Origin: Brevundimonas sp. PAMC22021
GTDB lineage: Bacteria; Pseudomonadota; Alphaproteobacteria; Caulobacterales; Caulobacteraceae
Assembly (NCBI RefSeq): GCF_019443405.1
Contig: NZ_CP080376.1
Span: 620,001-684,000, forward strand
Direction: 5' to 3'
Length of the DNA stretch: 64,000 bases
Positions 50,630 to 59,700 of this stretch are shown one piece after another. Both the position numbers and the translations under genes were made by a program. The notes beneath the pieces were generated by a model, which saw only the letters and a list, made by a program, of their open reading frames with translations, did no database searches and was not told the DNA's origin. Within the stretch, counting starts at the first letter, position 1; each line of letters starts with the position of its first letter.

Positions 50630-51505
50630 ATGTCCGATTTCGAGCACGTGTTCGACAAGCCGCCTGAAGGCGCCGCCGCCGACTGGACCATCCCGCAGAA
50701 CTGGCAGGGTTATACCGAGGTCGAGCACCAGACCTGGGACACGCTGTACGCACGACAGATGACCATCCTGCCGGGCCGCGCCTGCGACGCCTTTCTGCGG
50801 GGGCTGGACGCGCTGGACCTGAACGCCGGCGGCATTCCCGATTTCGACGTCATCAACCCGAAGCTTCAAGCCCTGACCGGCTGGAGCGTGGTGTGCGTGC
50901 CGGGCCTGGTTCCGGACGACGTCTTCTTCGACCACCTGGCCAACCGCCGCTTCGTCTCGGGCCAGTTCATCCGCAAGCCGGATCAACTGGACTACCTGCA
51001 GGAGCCGGACATCTTCCACGACGTCTTCGGCCACGTGCCGATGCTGACCGACCCCGACTTCGCCGCCTATATGGAGGCCTACGGCAAGGGCGGGCAGCGC
51101 GCGGCGTCGCTGGGCATGCTGGCGAACTTGGCCAGGCTCTACTGGTACACGGTCGAATTCGGCCTGATGCAGGAGGCGGAGGGCCTGCGCATCTACGGCG
51201 CGGGCATCGTGTCCTCGGCGACCGAAAGCGTGTTCGCGCTGGACGATCCGTCGCCGAACCGCATTGGCTTTGATCTGGAGCGGGTGATGCGCACCCTCTA
51301 CCGCATCGACGACTTCCAGCAGGTCTATTTCGTCATCGACAGCCTGGAGGCGCTGAAGGCCGAGACGCTGAAGGACTTCGGGCCCGTGTACGACGCGCTG
51401 AAGGGGCAGGGCGAGATCGCCGTCGACGCCGTGCTGCCGGGCGACCGGGTCATCACGCGCGGGACCCAGAGCTATGCCGCGCGGGGCGGCCGCTTCGCCG
51501 CCTGA
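50630..51505 (+). CDS. phhA: Phenylalanine 4-monooxygenase
   Basis: Hydroxylates phenylalanine to tyrosine using tetrahydropterin and iron; 291 residues. Iron ligands: HDVFGHVPML (two His) and the Glu of EFGLMQEAEG; other family motifs are WQGYTEVEHQTWDTLY and PDIFHDVFGH. It lacks the N-terminal ACT domain, as usual in bacterial forms. CGGGAGTTCCC lies before the ATG. Confidence 0.95.
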   Translation: MSDFEHVFDKPPEGAAADWTIPQNWQGYTEVEHQTWDTLYARQMTILPGRACDAFLRGLDALDLNAGGIPDFDVINPKLQALTGWSVVCVPGLVPDDVFFDHLANRRFVSGQFIRKPDQLDYLQEPDIFHDVFGHVPMLTDPDFAAYMEAYGKGGQRAASLGMLANLARLYWYTVEFGLMQEAEGLRIYGAGIVSSATESVFALDDPSPNRIGFDLERVMRTLYRIDDFQQVYFVIDSLEALKAETLKDFGPVYDALKGQGEIAVDAVLPGDRVITRGTQSYAARGGRFAA

Positions 51506-51516
51506 CCTGAGCGCTT

Positions 51517-52854
51517 CTATCCGCGCTGGAACGGATAAAAGCCGCCGCCGAGCCCCAGGATCTGCGTCAGCTCGTCCAGCGCGCCCCGGCTCTCGACTAG
51601 CAGCTGCGGATCGGCGAGGTCGGCGGGCGTCAGGCGATCGCGATACCAGGTGGCGCCCCAGACGCTGAGCGCGCCGTGCAGTTCGTCAGTCAGGCGCATG
51701 GCCGCGTTGGCCGCCGCCAGCTCCGCATCCGTCAGCACGACGCGCAGACGCAGGCAGGCCGGCCCACCGCCGTTGCGCATCGACTGGCGCACATCGACAT
51801 AGTCGACCCGGCCGATCGGACCGTTGGATGAGGCGACGCCTTCGGCCACTGCATGGGCGCGGGGATTGTCGCGGGTCTCGGTCGGACAGATCAGCGTCAG
51901 CCGATCCTCGCCTGGAACGCGGACCAGCATGGAGTTGAACAGATAGGAGGAGATGGCGTCGGCCAGCGCCAGATCCGACAAGGCGACCTCCACAAAGATC
52001 GGATCGAACAGGCCCTCGGCGGCGCGACGGATCGTATCCCGCGTCCCGTCCGTGTCCTCGAACGCCAGCTCGTGGTGGAACAGGGTGTCCAGCGATCCGA
52101 CGCAGACCACGTCGTTGTGGAAGGTCCCGCCGGCGATGGCGGCCCGCCCCTGTTGGGCCAATACCGACCGACCCATGCCGTGGCGGCGGACGACAGCGTC
52201 GCAGGCCTCACGCGTCTGACGAGCAGGGAAGGGACCTTCCCAGGGCTGAAACGCCTCTCGACCCCAGACCAGCAGGTTCACGCCCGGCTCGCCATGGTCG
52301 CGGCACAGGCGCACGTGGTTGGCCGCGCCCTCGTCGGCCAGATGGGCGACGGAGGACAGGGCGTCGTGGACGGCGAACCGGTCGGGATCGGGGAACAGGG
52401 CGTTCAGCGCGCGCTTCGTCTGTTCATGCTCGAGCGAGCGATGAAGGTTGGTGTGAAGGTTCGCGGGCGTGAAGTGCACGCGGCCGTCGGCAGAGTCCGC
52501 GCTCGGCGTTACCGTCGCCGCGTTGGCGGCCCACATGGGCGAGGCCGAGCAGGCGGCGGCGGCGAAGGACGGCGCGTCCGTCCAGGCGCGCTCCAGCACC
52601 TGGTCGTCCGAGCCGGCAAAGCCCAGCGTGCGCAGGAAAGGGATGTTCGGCCGCTCGTGCGGCGGCAGGACGAACTGCGGCAGGCCGAGGTCCGCCAGCC
52701 GCTTCATCTTGTCCAGGCCCTGCAGCACCGCCGCGCGCGGGTTGGAGGCCTCGCCCCGGTTCAGGCTGGAAGCGAGATTGCCCGGCGACAGCCCGGCGTA
52801 GGAGTGCGTCGGCCCGATCAAGCCGTCGGCGTTGGCCTCGACCGCATGGGTCAT
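51517..52854 (-). CDS. astB: N-succinylarginine dihydrolase
   Basis: Second step of the AST arginine-degradation route: succinylarginine to succinylornithine, CO2 and ammonia. 445 residues. Motifs: GLIGPTHSYAGLSPGN at the start, MWAANAATVTPSADSADGRV, FTPANLHTNLHRSLEHEQT, TFHNDVVCVGS and the catalytic Cys region MRNGGGPACLRLRV. The start overlaps the astD stop by four bases, and ATG at 52854 begins MTHAVEANADG. Last gene of the operon. Confidence 0.95.
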   Translation of the reverse strand: MTHAVEANADGLIGPTHSYAGLSPGNLASSLNRGEASNPRAAVLQGLDKMKRLADLGLPQFVLPPHERPNIPFLRTLGFAGSDDQVLERAWTDAPSFAAAACSASPMWAANAATVTPSADSADGRVHFTPANLHTNLHRSLEHEQTKRALNALFPDPDRFAVHDALSSVAHLADEGAANHVRLCRDHGEPGVNLLVWGREAFQPWEGPFPARQTREACDAVVRRHGMGRSVLAQQGRAAIAGGTFHNDVVCVGSLDTLFHHELAFEDTDGTRDTIRRAAEGLFDPIFVEVALSDLALADAISSYLFNSMLVRVPGEDRLTLICPTETRDNPRAHAVAEGVASSNGPIGRVDYVDVRQSMRNGGGPACLRLRVVLTDAELAAANAAMRLTDELHGALSVWGATWYRDRLTPADLADPQLLVESRGALDELTQILGLGGGFYPFQRG

Positions 52855-54266
52855 CGCAGACCCCTGATCTCGCCCTCTATGCTCTTCACCGAAGCCGCCT
52901 CGAAGCTGGCCACCGGATAAGCGCAGTAGTCGGCGGCGTAGTAGGCGCTGGGCCGGTGGTTGCCCGACGCGCCCAGGCCGCCGAACGGCATGTCGCCGGC
53001 CGCGCCGGTCGTCGGGCGGTTGAAGTTGACCACGCCTGCGCGGATGCGGCGGATGAAGCGGTCCCAAAGCGCCGGATCGTCGCTGACCAGGCCTGCCGAC
53101 AGACCGTAGCGGGTGGCGTTCGCCGCCTGCACCGCCTGGTCGAAGGCGGCGACACGGGTCACCTGGAGGAAGGGGGCGAACATCTCCTCGTCCGGCACGT
53201 CCACGCCGGTGACGTCGATGACCGCCGGCCGGACAAAGGCGCCGGGCAGGTTTGCGACGGGACCGGAGGGGCGGATCACCCTGGCGCCCGCATCGATCCG
53301 CTGCTGCAGCGCCTCCAGCGCGCCGGCCGCCGCGCGGGCGGAGATCAGCGGGCCGGCGTAGGGCTCGCGGTCGCTGTTCCAGGGCGCGAACGTCAGGCGG
53401 TCCGACAGGGCGGCCACCGCCTCCACGATCGCATCGCCCTGCGCGCCTTCCGGCACGATCAGACGGCGCGCGCAGGAGCAGCGCTGGCCGGTGGTGACAA
53501 AGGCGGACTGCACGATGATGCCGGCCACGGCCTCGGCGTCGGCCGCGTCCCAGACCACCAGCGGATTGTTACCGCCCAGCTCCAGCGCCAGGATGACGTG
53601 CGGATCGTCGGCGAACTTGCGCCGGAAGTGCGCGCCGGCCGCGCCCGAGCCGGTGAACATCAGGGCGTCGATGCCGGCGTCCAGCAGCGCGGCGCCGGTT
53701 TCCCGCCCGCCCTGCACGACGTTCAGCACGCCCGTCGGCAAGTCCGCCGCCTCGAACGCCTCGGCCATCAGCTGGCCGGTCAGGGGGGTCTCTTCCGACG
53801 GCTTGAAGACCACGGTGTCGCCGGCCAGCAGCGCCGGCACGATGTGGCCGTTCGGCAGGTGGCCGGGAAAGTTGAACGGTCCCAGCACCGCCGCCACCCC
53901 GTGCGGACGGTGGCGCAAGACCGCGCGGCCGAATGCGGTGTCGCCCGCCCGCTCGCCCGTGCGCGCCTCATAGGCGCGGATGGAGATGTCCACCTTGCCG
54001 ACCATGGAGCCGAGTTCGGCGGTGGTTTCCCACAGCGGCTTGCCGGTCTCGCGGCTGATCGCCTCGGCCATCTGCGGCGTGCGGTCCTTGAGCACGGCCT
54101 GGTAGCGTTTTACCGCCTCGATGCGCTCGGCGCGGGGGCGGTCGGCCCAGGGCTCGAACGCGGCGCGGGCGCGGTCCACGGCGGCTTGAACCTCGGTTGG
54201 AGAGGCGGCTTCGCCCTCCCACACGATCTCTTCGCTGGCGGGGTCGATGGACTGGAACACGGTCAT
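52851..54266 (-). CDS. astD: Succinylglutamate-semialdehyde dehydrogenase
   Basis: Fourth AST step: NAD-dependent oxidation of succinylglutamate semialdehyde to succinylglutamate. 471 residues. ALDH motifs: VLGPFNFPGHLPNGHIVPAL, VVFKPSEETP, MFTGSGAAGAHF, LALELGGNNPLVVW (Glu) and FVTTGQRCSCARRL (catalytic Cys). Overlaps astA upstream and astB downstream by four bases each (ATGA), giving tight coupling. Confidence 0.95.
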   Translation of the reverse strand: MTVFQSIDPASEEIVWEGEAASPTEVQAAVDRARAAFEPWADRPRAERIEAVKRYQAVLKDRTPQMAEAISRETGKPLWETTAELGSMVGKVDISIRAYEARTGERAGDTAFGRAVLRHRPHGVAAVLGPFNFPGHLPNGHIVPALLAGDTVVFKPSEETPLTGQLMAEAFEAADLPTGVLNVVQGGRETGAALLDAGIDALMFTGSGAAGAHFRRKFADDPHVILALELGGNNPLVVWDAADAEAVAGIIVQSAFVTTGQRCSCARRLIVPEGAQGDAIVEAVAALSDRLTFAPWNSDREPYAGPLISARAAAGALEALQQRIDAGARVIRPSGPVANLPGAFVRPAVIDVTGVDVPDEEMFAPFLQVTRVAAFDQAVQAANATRYGLSAGLVSDDPALWDRFIRRIRAGVVNFNRPTTGAAGDMPFGGLGASGNHRPSAYYAADYCAYPVASFEAASVKSIEGEIRGLR

Positions 54267-55270
54267 GATTTCACTCGCACGATGTCGCCGGGGCTGATCT
54301 TGAGCGCCGCCGCCGTGTCGGAGGCAAGGCGGACGGTGTCGCCGTGGATGTCGGCCCGGGCGCGAACGGCGCGAAACGCGGCGATGCTGTCGGTGGAGAT
54401 CAGCGCCGGCAGTTCCGCGTCGATGGCGTCCGCGATCTCGACGGTCAGCACGCGTGCATCGCGCACCGTGCGGATGTGATCGCGCGGGCAGGAGACGGTG
54501 GGGCCGGCGTCGAAGATGTCCACCAGGCCGTTGGGGCGGAAGCCCTCGCTCTCCAGCAGCGCCATGGCGGGATCGCCTTGCGGATGCACCTTGCCGATCA
54601 CCGCGCGGGCGGGCTCCGGCAGCAGTTCGACATAGATCGGGTGGCGGGGCGCGAGGTCCAGGATGAACTGCTTGTCGGTTGAGCCCGTCATCCGGTCGGC
54701 ATCGTCGAACGCCATGGGAAAGAACTTGTGCGCCACGTGGTCCCAGAAGGGGCAGGCGCCGTCGGGGGTGAAGACGCCCCGCAACTCGGCCAGCACGGTG
54801 TCGGCGAACAGGTCCGGCTGGGCGCCGATCAGCATGTAGCGCGACTGACTGAGCAGCCGCCCTGCGCCGCCCTTGCGCCGGTCGGCCTTGAGAAACAGCG
54901 AGCCGACCTCGGTCCAGCCGGTGCATTCATTCACCAGCACCAGCGTCTGGTGCGTCAGCTTGACGTTCAGCGACGGCGACGAGGAAGTGTTGGTGTTGAC
55001 GCGAAAGGAGAAGAACGGCCGCTTCAGTCCCACCGCCGCCTTGACCGAGCCGACGCCGTCGATGTCGCCCGTGTCGCCGTCTTCCAGCATCAGGGTGTAC
55101 CAGGCGCTCTGCGGCTCCACCCGGCCCTCGAAGCTTGCCTGGCTGAGTTCAAGCCGTTCGGACAAGGCGTCGGGGTCTTCGGGCAGGCTGGTGAAGCCGG
55201 GGCCGGACAGGATGGCGAGTTCCAGCAAGGAGTCGAGGTCACGCGGACCGGCGGGGCGGACGACCAGCAT
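54263..55270 (-). CDS. astA: Arginine N-succinyltransferase
   Basis: First AST step: transfers succinyl from succinyl-CoA to arginine. 335 residues, one subunit of the usual form. Motifs: MLVVRPAGPRDLDSLLELA, QTLVLVNECTGWTEVGSLFL, HVAHKFFPMAFDDADRMTGS and PIYVELLPEPARAVIGKVHP. It follows a palindromic repeat and an M20 hydrolase gene on the same strand, which probably share its transcript. Confidence 0.95.
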   Translation of the reverse strand: MLVVRPAGPRDLDSLLELAILSGPGFTSLPEDPDALSERLELSQASFEGRVEPQSAWYTLMLEDGDTGDIDGVGSVKAAVGLKRPFFSFRVNTNTSSSPSLNVKLTHQTLVLVNECTGWTEVGSLFLKADRRKGGAGRLLSQSRYMLIGAQPDLFADTVLAELRGVFTPDGACPFWDHVAHKFFPMAFDDADRMTGSTDKQFILDLAPRHPIYVELLPEPARAVIGKVHPQGDPAMALLESEGFRPNGLVDIFDAGPTVSCPRDHIRTVRDARVLTVEIADAIDAELPALISTDSIAAFRAVRARADIHGDTVRLASDTAAALKISPGDIVRVKS

Positions 55271-55286
55271 TCAGAGGCTCTCTTGA

Positions 55287-55418
55287 TCCTCCCCCGCCCA
55301 CAGGGTGGGGGAGGGGGACCGCCGTAGGTGGTGGAGGGGGCCGAACTTCGCACGGGTGTTCGGGGTTGCCCCCTCCACCACGCTGCGCGTGGTCCCCCTC
55401 CCCCAGACGGGGGAGGAG
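55287..55418. repeat. Intergenic inverted-repeat element, copy B
   Basis: A near-symmetric palindrome between the M20 hydrolase and astA genes. GTGGTGGAGGGGGC (55328-55341) pairs perfectly with 55368-55381; the outer arms GGGGGAGGGGGACC (55307-55320) and 55391-55404 also pair. Shares CCCCTCCACC and GGTCCCCCTCCCC with copy A at 5751-5905. In the ast transcript it forms a long hairpin that could end or attenuate transcription. Confidence 0.72.
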
Positions 55419-55434
55419 CTTGTGGCCACGGTCG

Positions 55435-56688
55435 TCACGCCATCGTCTCCAGTCTCATCGTTTTCAGTTTCAGCGCGTCGATCTCGCCCGAGGCGACCTT
55501 GCACAGGATCAGGGCGCTGAGCTGGGCGCGTTCGACAAAGCTGTCGGGCCAGGCGAACTCGGCCTCCGAATGGATATCGCCGCCGCGCACGCCCAGGGTG
55601 TCGATGTTGGGCAGGCCGGCCGCATGCAGGTTGTTGCCCTCGCACACGCCGCCCGACGGCTTCCAGGCGATGTCCTGACCCAGCAGGGCGCCGGCGTCGC
55701 GGACGGCCTCGAACAGGGCGGTCTGCGCCGCGTCCATCGGCTTGGGCGGGCGGGTGAAGCCGCCGCGCAGGTCCAGCGTCAGGCCCTCGAACGGCGCGGC
55801 GGAGGCGATCTCGTCGATCCGGCCCCTGATCCAGTCGGCGGACGCCTGATCCGGCACGCGGACGTTGAAGCGGATCACGGCGTTGTCCGCCACGACGTTC
55901 AGCGCGCCGCCGCCCGCGATCTGGGCGACGTTGACGGTGACGCCGTCGCTCCGGCCGTTCAGGGCGTGCAGCCGCGCTGCGATCATGGCGGCGCCGGCCA
56001 CCGCGTTCCGGCCCTCCTCGAAGGCGCGGCCGGCGTGGGCGGCGCGGCCGGCCACGATCAGGTGGAAGTTGCCGCTGCCCTTTCTGGCGCCCGCCAGGGT
56101 TCCGTCCGCCAGGGCCGGCTCATAGGTCAGGCCGAGATGGCCGCGTGCGCCGAGTTCGGCCAGCAGCGGCGCGGAGGCGGGCGAGCCGATCTCTTCATCG
56201 GGGCTCAGCAGCACCGTCCAGCCGAGGCGCGTCCGATCCGGGTGCGTCTCGAAGGCTTCCAGCGCCGCCAGCATGACGCTGATGCCGCCCTTCATGTCGG
56301 CGATGCCCGGCCCGTTCAGCGCGCCGTCAGGGTGGGTCGTGACAGCCTGGAAGCGACTATCGGCCGAATAGACGGTGTCATAGTGGCCGGTCAGGACGAT
56401 CTGGATCGGCGCTTCGGGACGCGCGGTGATCCGGAGCGCGTCGGCGTGCGCTTCGGTCCGCACCGAACCGTCGTCGGCGACGGTGGTGGAGCCGCGCGTC
56501 GGCACGCGCTCCACGCTGGCGGGGAGGCCGCGCCCCGCGACCTCCAGAGCGTCCAGCACGGCGGCGAGGCCCGGCGCGTTGCGGCTGCCCGAGTTGAGGT
56601 TCGACCAGGCCACGGCGCGATCGACGATCGCCTCGCGCCGCGCCGCGACGTGGTCGAGCACGGCCTGATCCGGGTCCGAGATACGCAT
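55435..56688 (-). CDS. M20-family metallohydrolase associated with the ast operon
   Basis: A 417-residue zinc amidohydrolase/carboxypeptidase of the M20 family. Zinc and catalytic residues: GHYDTVYSA (His, catalytic Asp), GPGIADMKGG (bridging Asp), LSPDEEIGS (Glu pair), LTYEPAL (Glu) and GGDIHSEAEF (His). It has the M20 dimerisation domain (FHLIVAGRAAHAGRAFEEGR). Its position at the head of astA-astD-astB, with no astE seen, suggests that it may hydrolyse succinylglutamate in place of AstE. ATG at 56688 is chosen as the first methionine of the family start. Confidence 0.88.
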   Translation of the reverse strand: MRISDPDQAVLDHVAARREAIVDRAVAWSNLNSGSRNAPGLAAVLDALEVAGRGLPASVERVPTRGSTTVADDGSVRTEAHADALRITARPEAPIQIVLTGHYDTVYSADSRFQAVTTHPDGALNGPGIADMKGGISVMLAALEAFETHPDRTRLGWTVLLSPDEEIGSPASAPLLAELGARGHLGLTYEPALADGTLAGARKGSGNFHLIVAGRAAHAGRAFEEGRNAVAGAAMIAARLHALNGRSDGVTVNVAQIAGGGALNVVADNAVIRFNVRVPDQASADWIRGRIDEIASAAPFEGLTLDLRGGFTRPPKPMDAAQTALFEAVRDAGALLGQDIAWKPSGGVCEGNNLHAAGLPNIDTLGVRGGDIHSEAEFAWPDSFVERAQLSALILCKVASGEIDALKLKTMRLETMA

Positions 56689-56743
56689 GGCGCGGACCCT
56701 AGACGGGCGGACGGCAAAGGTGAAGGCGACCTCGCCGTCCGTT

Positions 56744-59700
56744 TTAGCGCCGCAGCTCCCGGTTGGGGCGGCGGTCCTGGCGCTGGCCGGGCTCGCGGCT
56801 TTCGCGGCGCCAGCGGATCGACAGGCTGGTGTCGCCGGTGCCGCCGAACTGGGACGACAGCGCAAGGTTGCGGCGCACCTGCCATTCGACGTTGACCGCA
56901 GCCCCGCCTTCGCCGCCGCCGATGATCTCCAGATAGACGTTGTCGGTGATGTAGCGCCCGCCCGCGACCGTCACGGCCGAGGCCGTGCCGCCAAAGGACA
57001 GTCGGTCCAGACCCGCCAGCTCGCGCAGATTTCCGATCACGTCGAAGCCGCCGCCGCCCGCCAGCGACGCCACGCCGGCCGCCAGCTGCGCCGCCTCGAA
57101 GGCCGACAGCTGCGAGGCCGATCGGCCGAACAGCACCTGCGACAGGATTTCGTCCTGCGGAAGCTGCGGCGTCGAGGTCAGGGCGATCACCGGCGAGGCG
57201 GCCGTGCCGGTGACCCGGATTGTGGCGGTCAGGGCCGGGTCCTCGCGCGTCGCCTCGATGTTCAGCCGGATGCGGTTCACATCCGTCGACAGGGTGACAT
57301 AGCCCCGGTCATCGAAGATGAAGCGCTTGCCCGCGAACTCGTAGTCGCCGCGCACCACATTGGCGCGTCCGTCCAGCACCGGCTGGGCGATGGTGCCGCG
57401 CACGCTGGCCGCAAGGCTCAGTTCCAGGTTCAGGCCGCGCCCGCGCACAAAGATCTCGCGCCCGGTCAGGTCGATATCGAGGGCGATGGGCGGGCCGCCG
57501 GTGGTGGCGGGGCGGGCGGTCTCGTCGGTGTCGCCGCCCGGCTTGTTGATCTCCACCACGTCCATGCGGACGATGCCGTTCGAACCGGGCAGGTCGTTGG
57601 CGGAGATGGTGGCCTCGTCGACGTTGAGACGGCCGGCCAACGCGATCTTGCCGTCCGTTGCACGCGCGGCGGTCAGCGTGCCCGAACCGCGCGCCTCGGC
57701 CAGGTCGTTGTCGATGATGCGGAACCGGTTCAGCACCAGGCGCAGGTTGGAGGCCGAGCCCTGACGCAGGCCGATGCGGCCTTCGCCGGAGACCGTGCCG
57801 CCGTCGCCGTCGTTGGCCGAGAACCGCTCCAGATAGGCGGTGGTGTCGTCAAAGCGCGTGGCCAGGTTCAGCGCGTTAAGACGGGTGCCGGTGGAGCCTT
57901 CGAAATAGGCGCCGTCCGCGAGGTCGAGACGGCCGTTGAGGCGCGGCGCGTTCAGCGTGCCGGCGATGGTCGCCTGACCGTTGACGTTGCCGGACAGCGA
58001 GCGTTCTCCGCCAAGGAACAGGTCCCAGATCGGCTGCACCTGGCCCTGGATGGAGACATTGCCCGACATCGGACGCGTGCGGGCGATCGCCAGCCGCAGG
58101 GGCGCGGCCGAGGCCTCGACCGGCAGGGTCAGGTCGGCGTTGGCGCGCACCGCGCCCTCGTCCACGGCCGAGGCCTGGATGCGCAGGACGTTGTTCAGAA
58201 GGGTGGCGTTCAACTGGCCGTCGACGGCGAGACCGCGCGGCGCGTCGATGGAGCGGATCTGGTCCAGAGTGACGTTGGCGGAACCCGACAGGTCGTTTCC
58301 GGCGCCGCGCAGGGACACTCGACCGGTCGCGCGACCTCGCAGGTCGGGAGCCAGAGAGCCCAGTTCGACGCTGGTCAGGTCGGCCTGGATAATGGCGGAA
58401 TCCGAGTCCTGGCGAAGCTCGCCCATCAGCATGCCGCCGCCGACGTTCAGATCGACGCGGGCCACGCGGCCGTCGCCGGACAGGGCGACCACGGCGGGGT
58501 TGCGGGTGGTGAAGGCGATCTCGCGCACGCGCCCGCCGCCGGACAGGGTGACGCTCTGGTTCTGGCCCTGCCTGGAATAAAGGCCGTTGCCGTTGAACTG
58601 CACCGGCGTGCCGCCGCCGACGTCCAGCGCCAGATCGAAGGGCAGGCGCTCCAGCGTGCCGCGACCGTTCAGGGCCAGATTGCGGATGACGATGTCCGAG
58701 CCCGCCGGCTTTACGTTGCGGGCGGTGACATCCAGGATGGCGCTGTCCGCGCCGCCGCCGTCGAGCAGGCGAACGCGGCCTTGCGCCTCGCCGGTCTGCA
58801 AGAAGGCGCCGGGGCGTGCGGTGAAGGTCAGGTCGGCGCTGGACGGCACATTGTTGGACAGGGCGACGGCGCCCTGGGCGGTGACGCCGCCGGCGTTCAG
58901 GTCGACCTCGGTCAGGCGGATCTGGTTTCCGCCCAGGAAGAAGTTGCCCGCCGCGCGAGCCGGTCCGTAGTTGGAGCCTGAGGTCACGACGATGCGGCCG
59001 TCCGAGGCGTCCGCGCCCTTACGGAAGCTCAGCGTCAGGTCGGCGTCGGTCAGCTGAAGCGCGCCGGCGGTGATACGGTCGAAGTTGGCGGTCAGGTCGG
59101 CGCGCGGCTGGGCCAGGGTGCCGGTGACGGCGCCCTGTCCGCGCAGATTGCCGGCGATCTCGGCCGGGCCGGCGTTGAAGGGGCCTTGGGCGTTCCAGTT
59201 CAGCGCCAGACGCAGGCGGCCCTCGGGCTCAATCAGGCCCCGAGCGGAGGCGCGGCCGTTGGCGCCGGTCAGTTCGCCCTGGTTCAGCTCGATGCGGCCT
59301 CCGTTCAGCAGTCCCGCCAGTTGCAGGCGCGGCTGCTGGCCCAGCACGCGGTCGAGTTCGCCCAGGCCCGTGACCAGGCCGCGTCCCCGCCCGTCGAAGC
59401 GGATCGACCACGGGGCGCCGGTGCGGGCGGACGCCGCCTGGATGGGCCCGCCGAATGCGCCGCGCGCGCCGGGCTGGACGCGCGACAGGTCGGTGATCTC
59501 GGCGCGTCCTCGGAAGGACAAGCCGCCCAGGAGGTTGCGGGAACCGGAGCCGTTCAGCGCCAGCGCCTGGCCAGTCGCATTGACGCGCTCCAGCAGGATG
59601 GCGCCGTCCTTCATCCGGGCGGCTTCGAGTTGCACACGCGGCTGCGCGCCGAGCAGGGCGCCGATCACGCCCTCGGCCGAGCCGCCGGATGCGCGGATGT

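Noticed and set aside
56687..58981. 764-codon open frame on the plus strand
   Set aside because: Antisense to tamB; His/Gln/Arg-rich with no domain.
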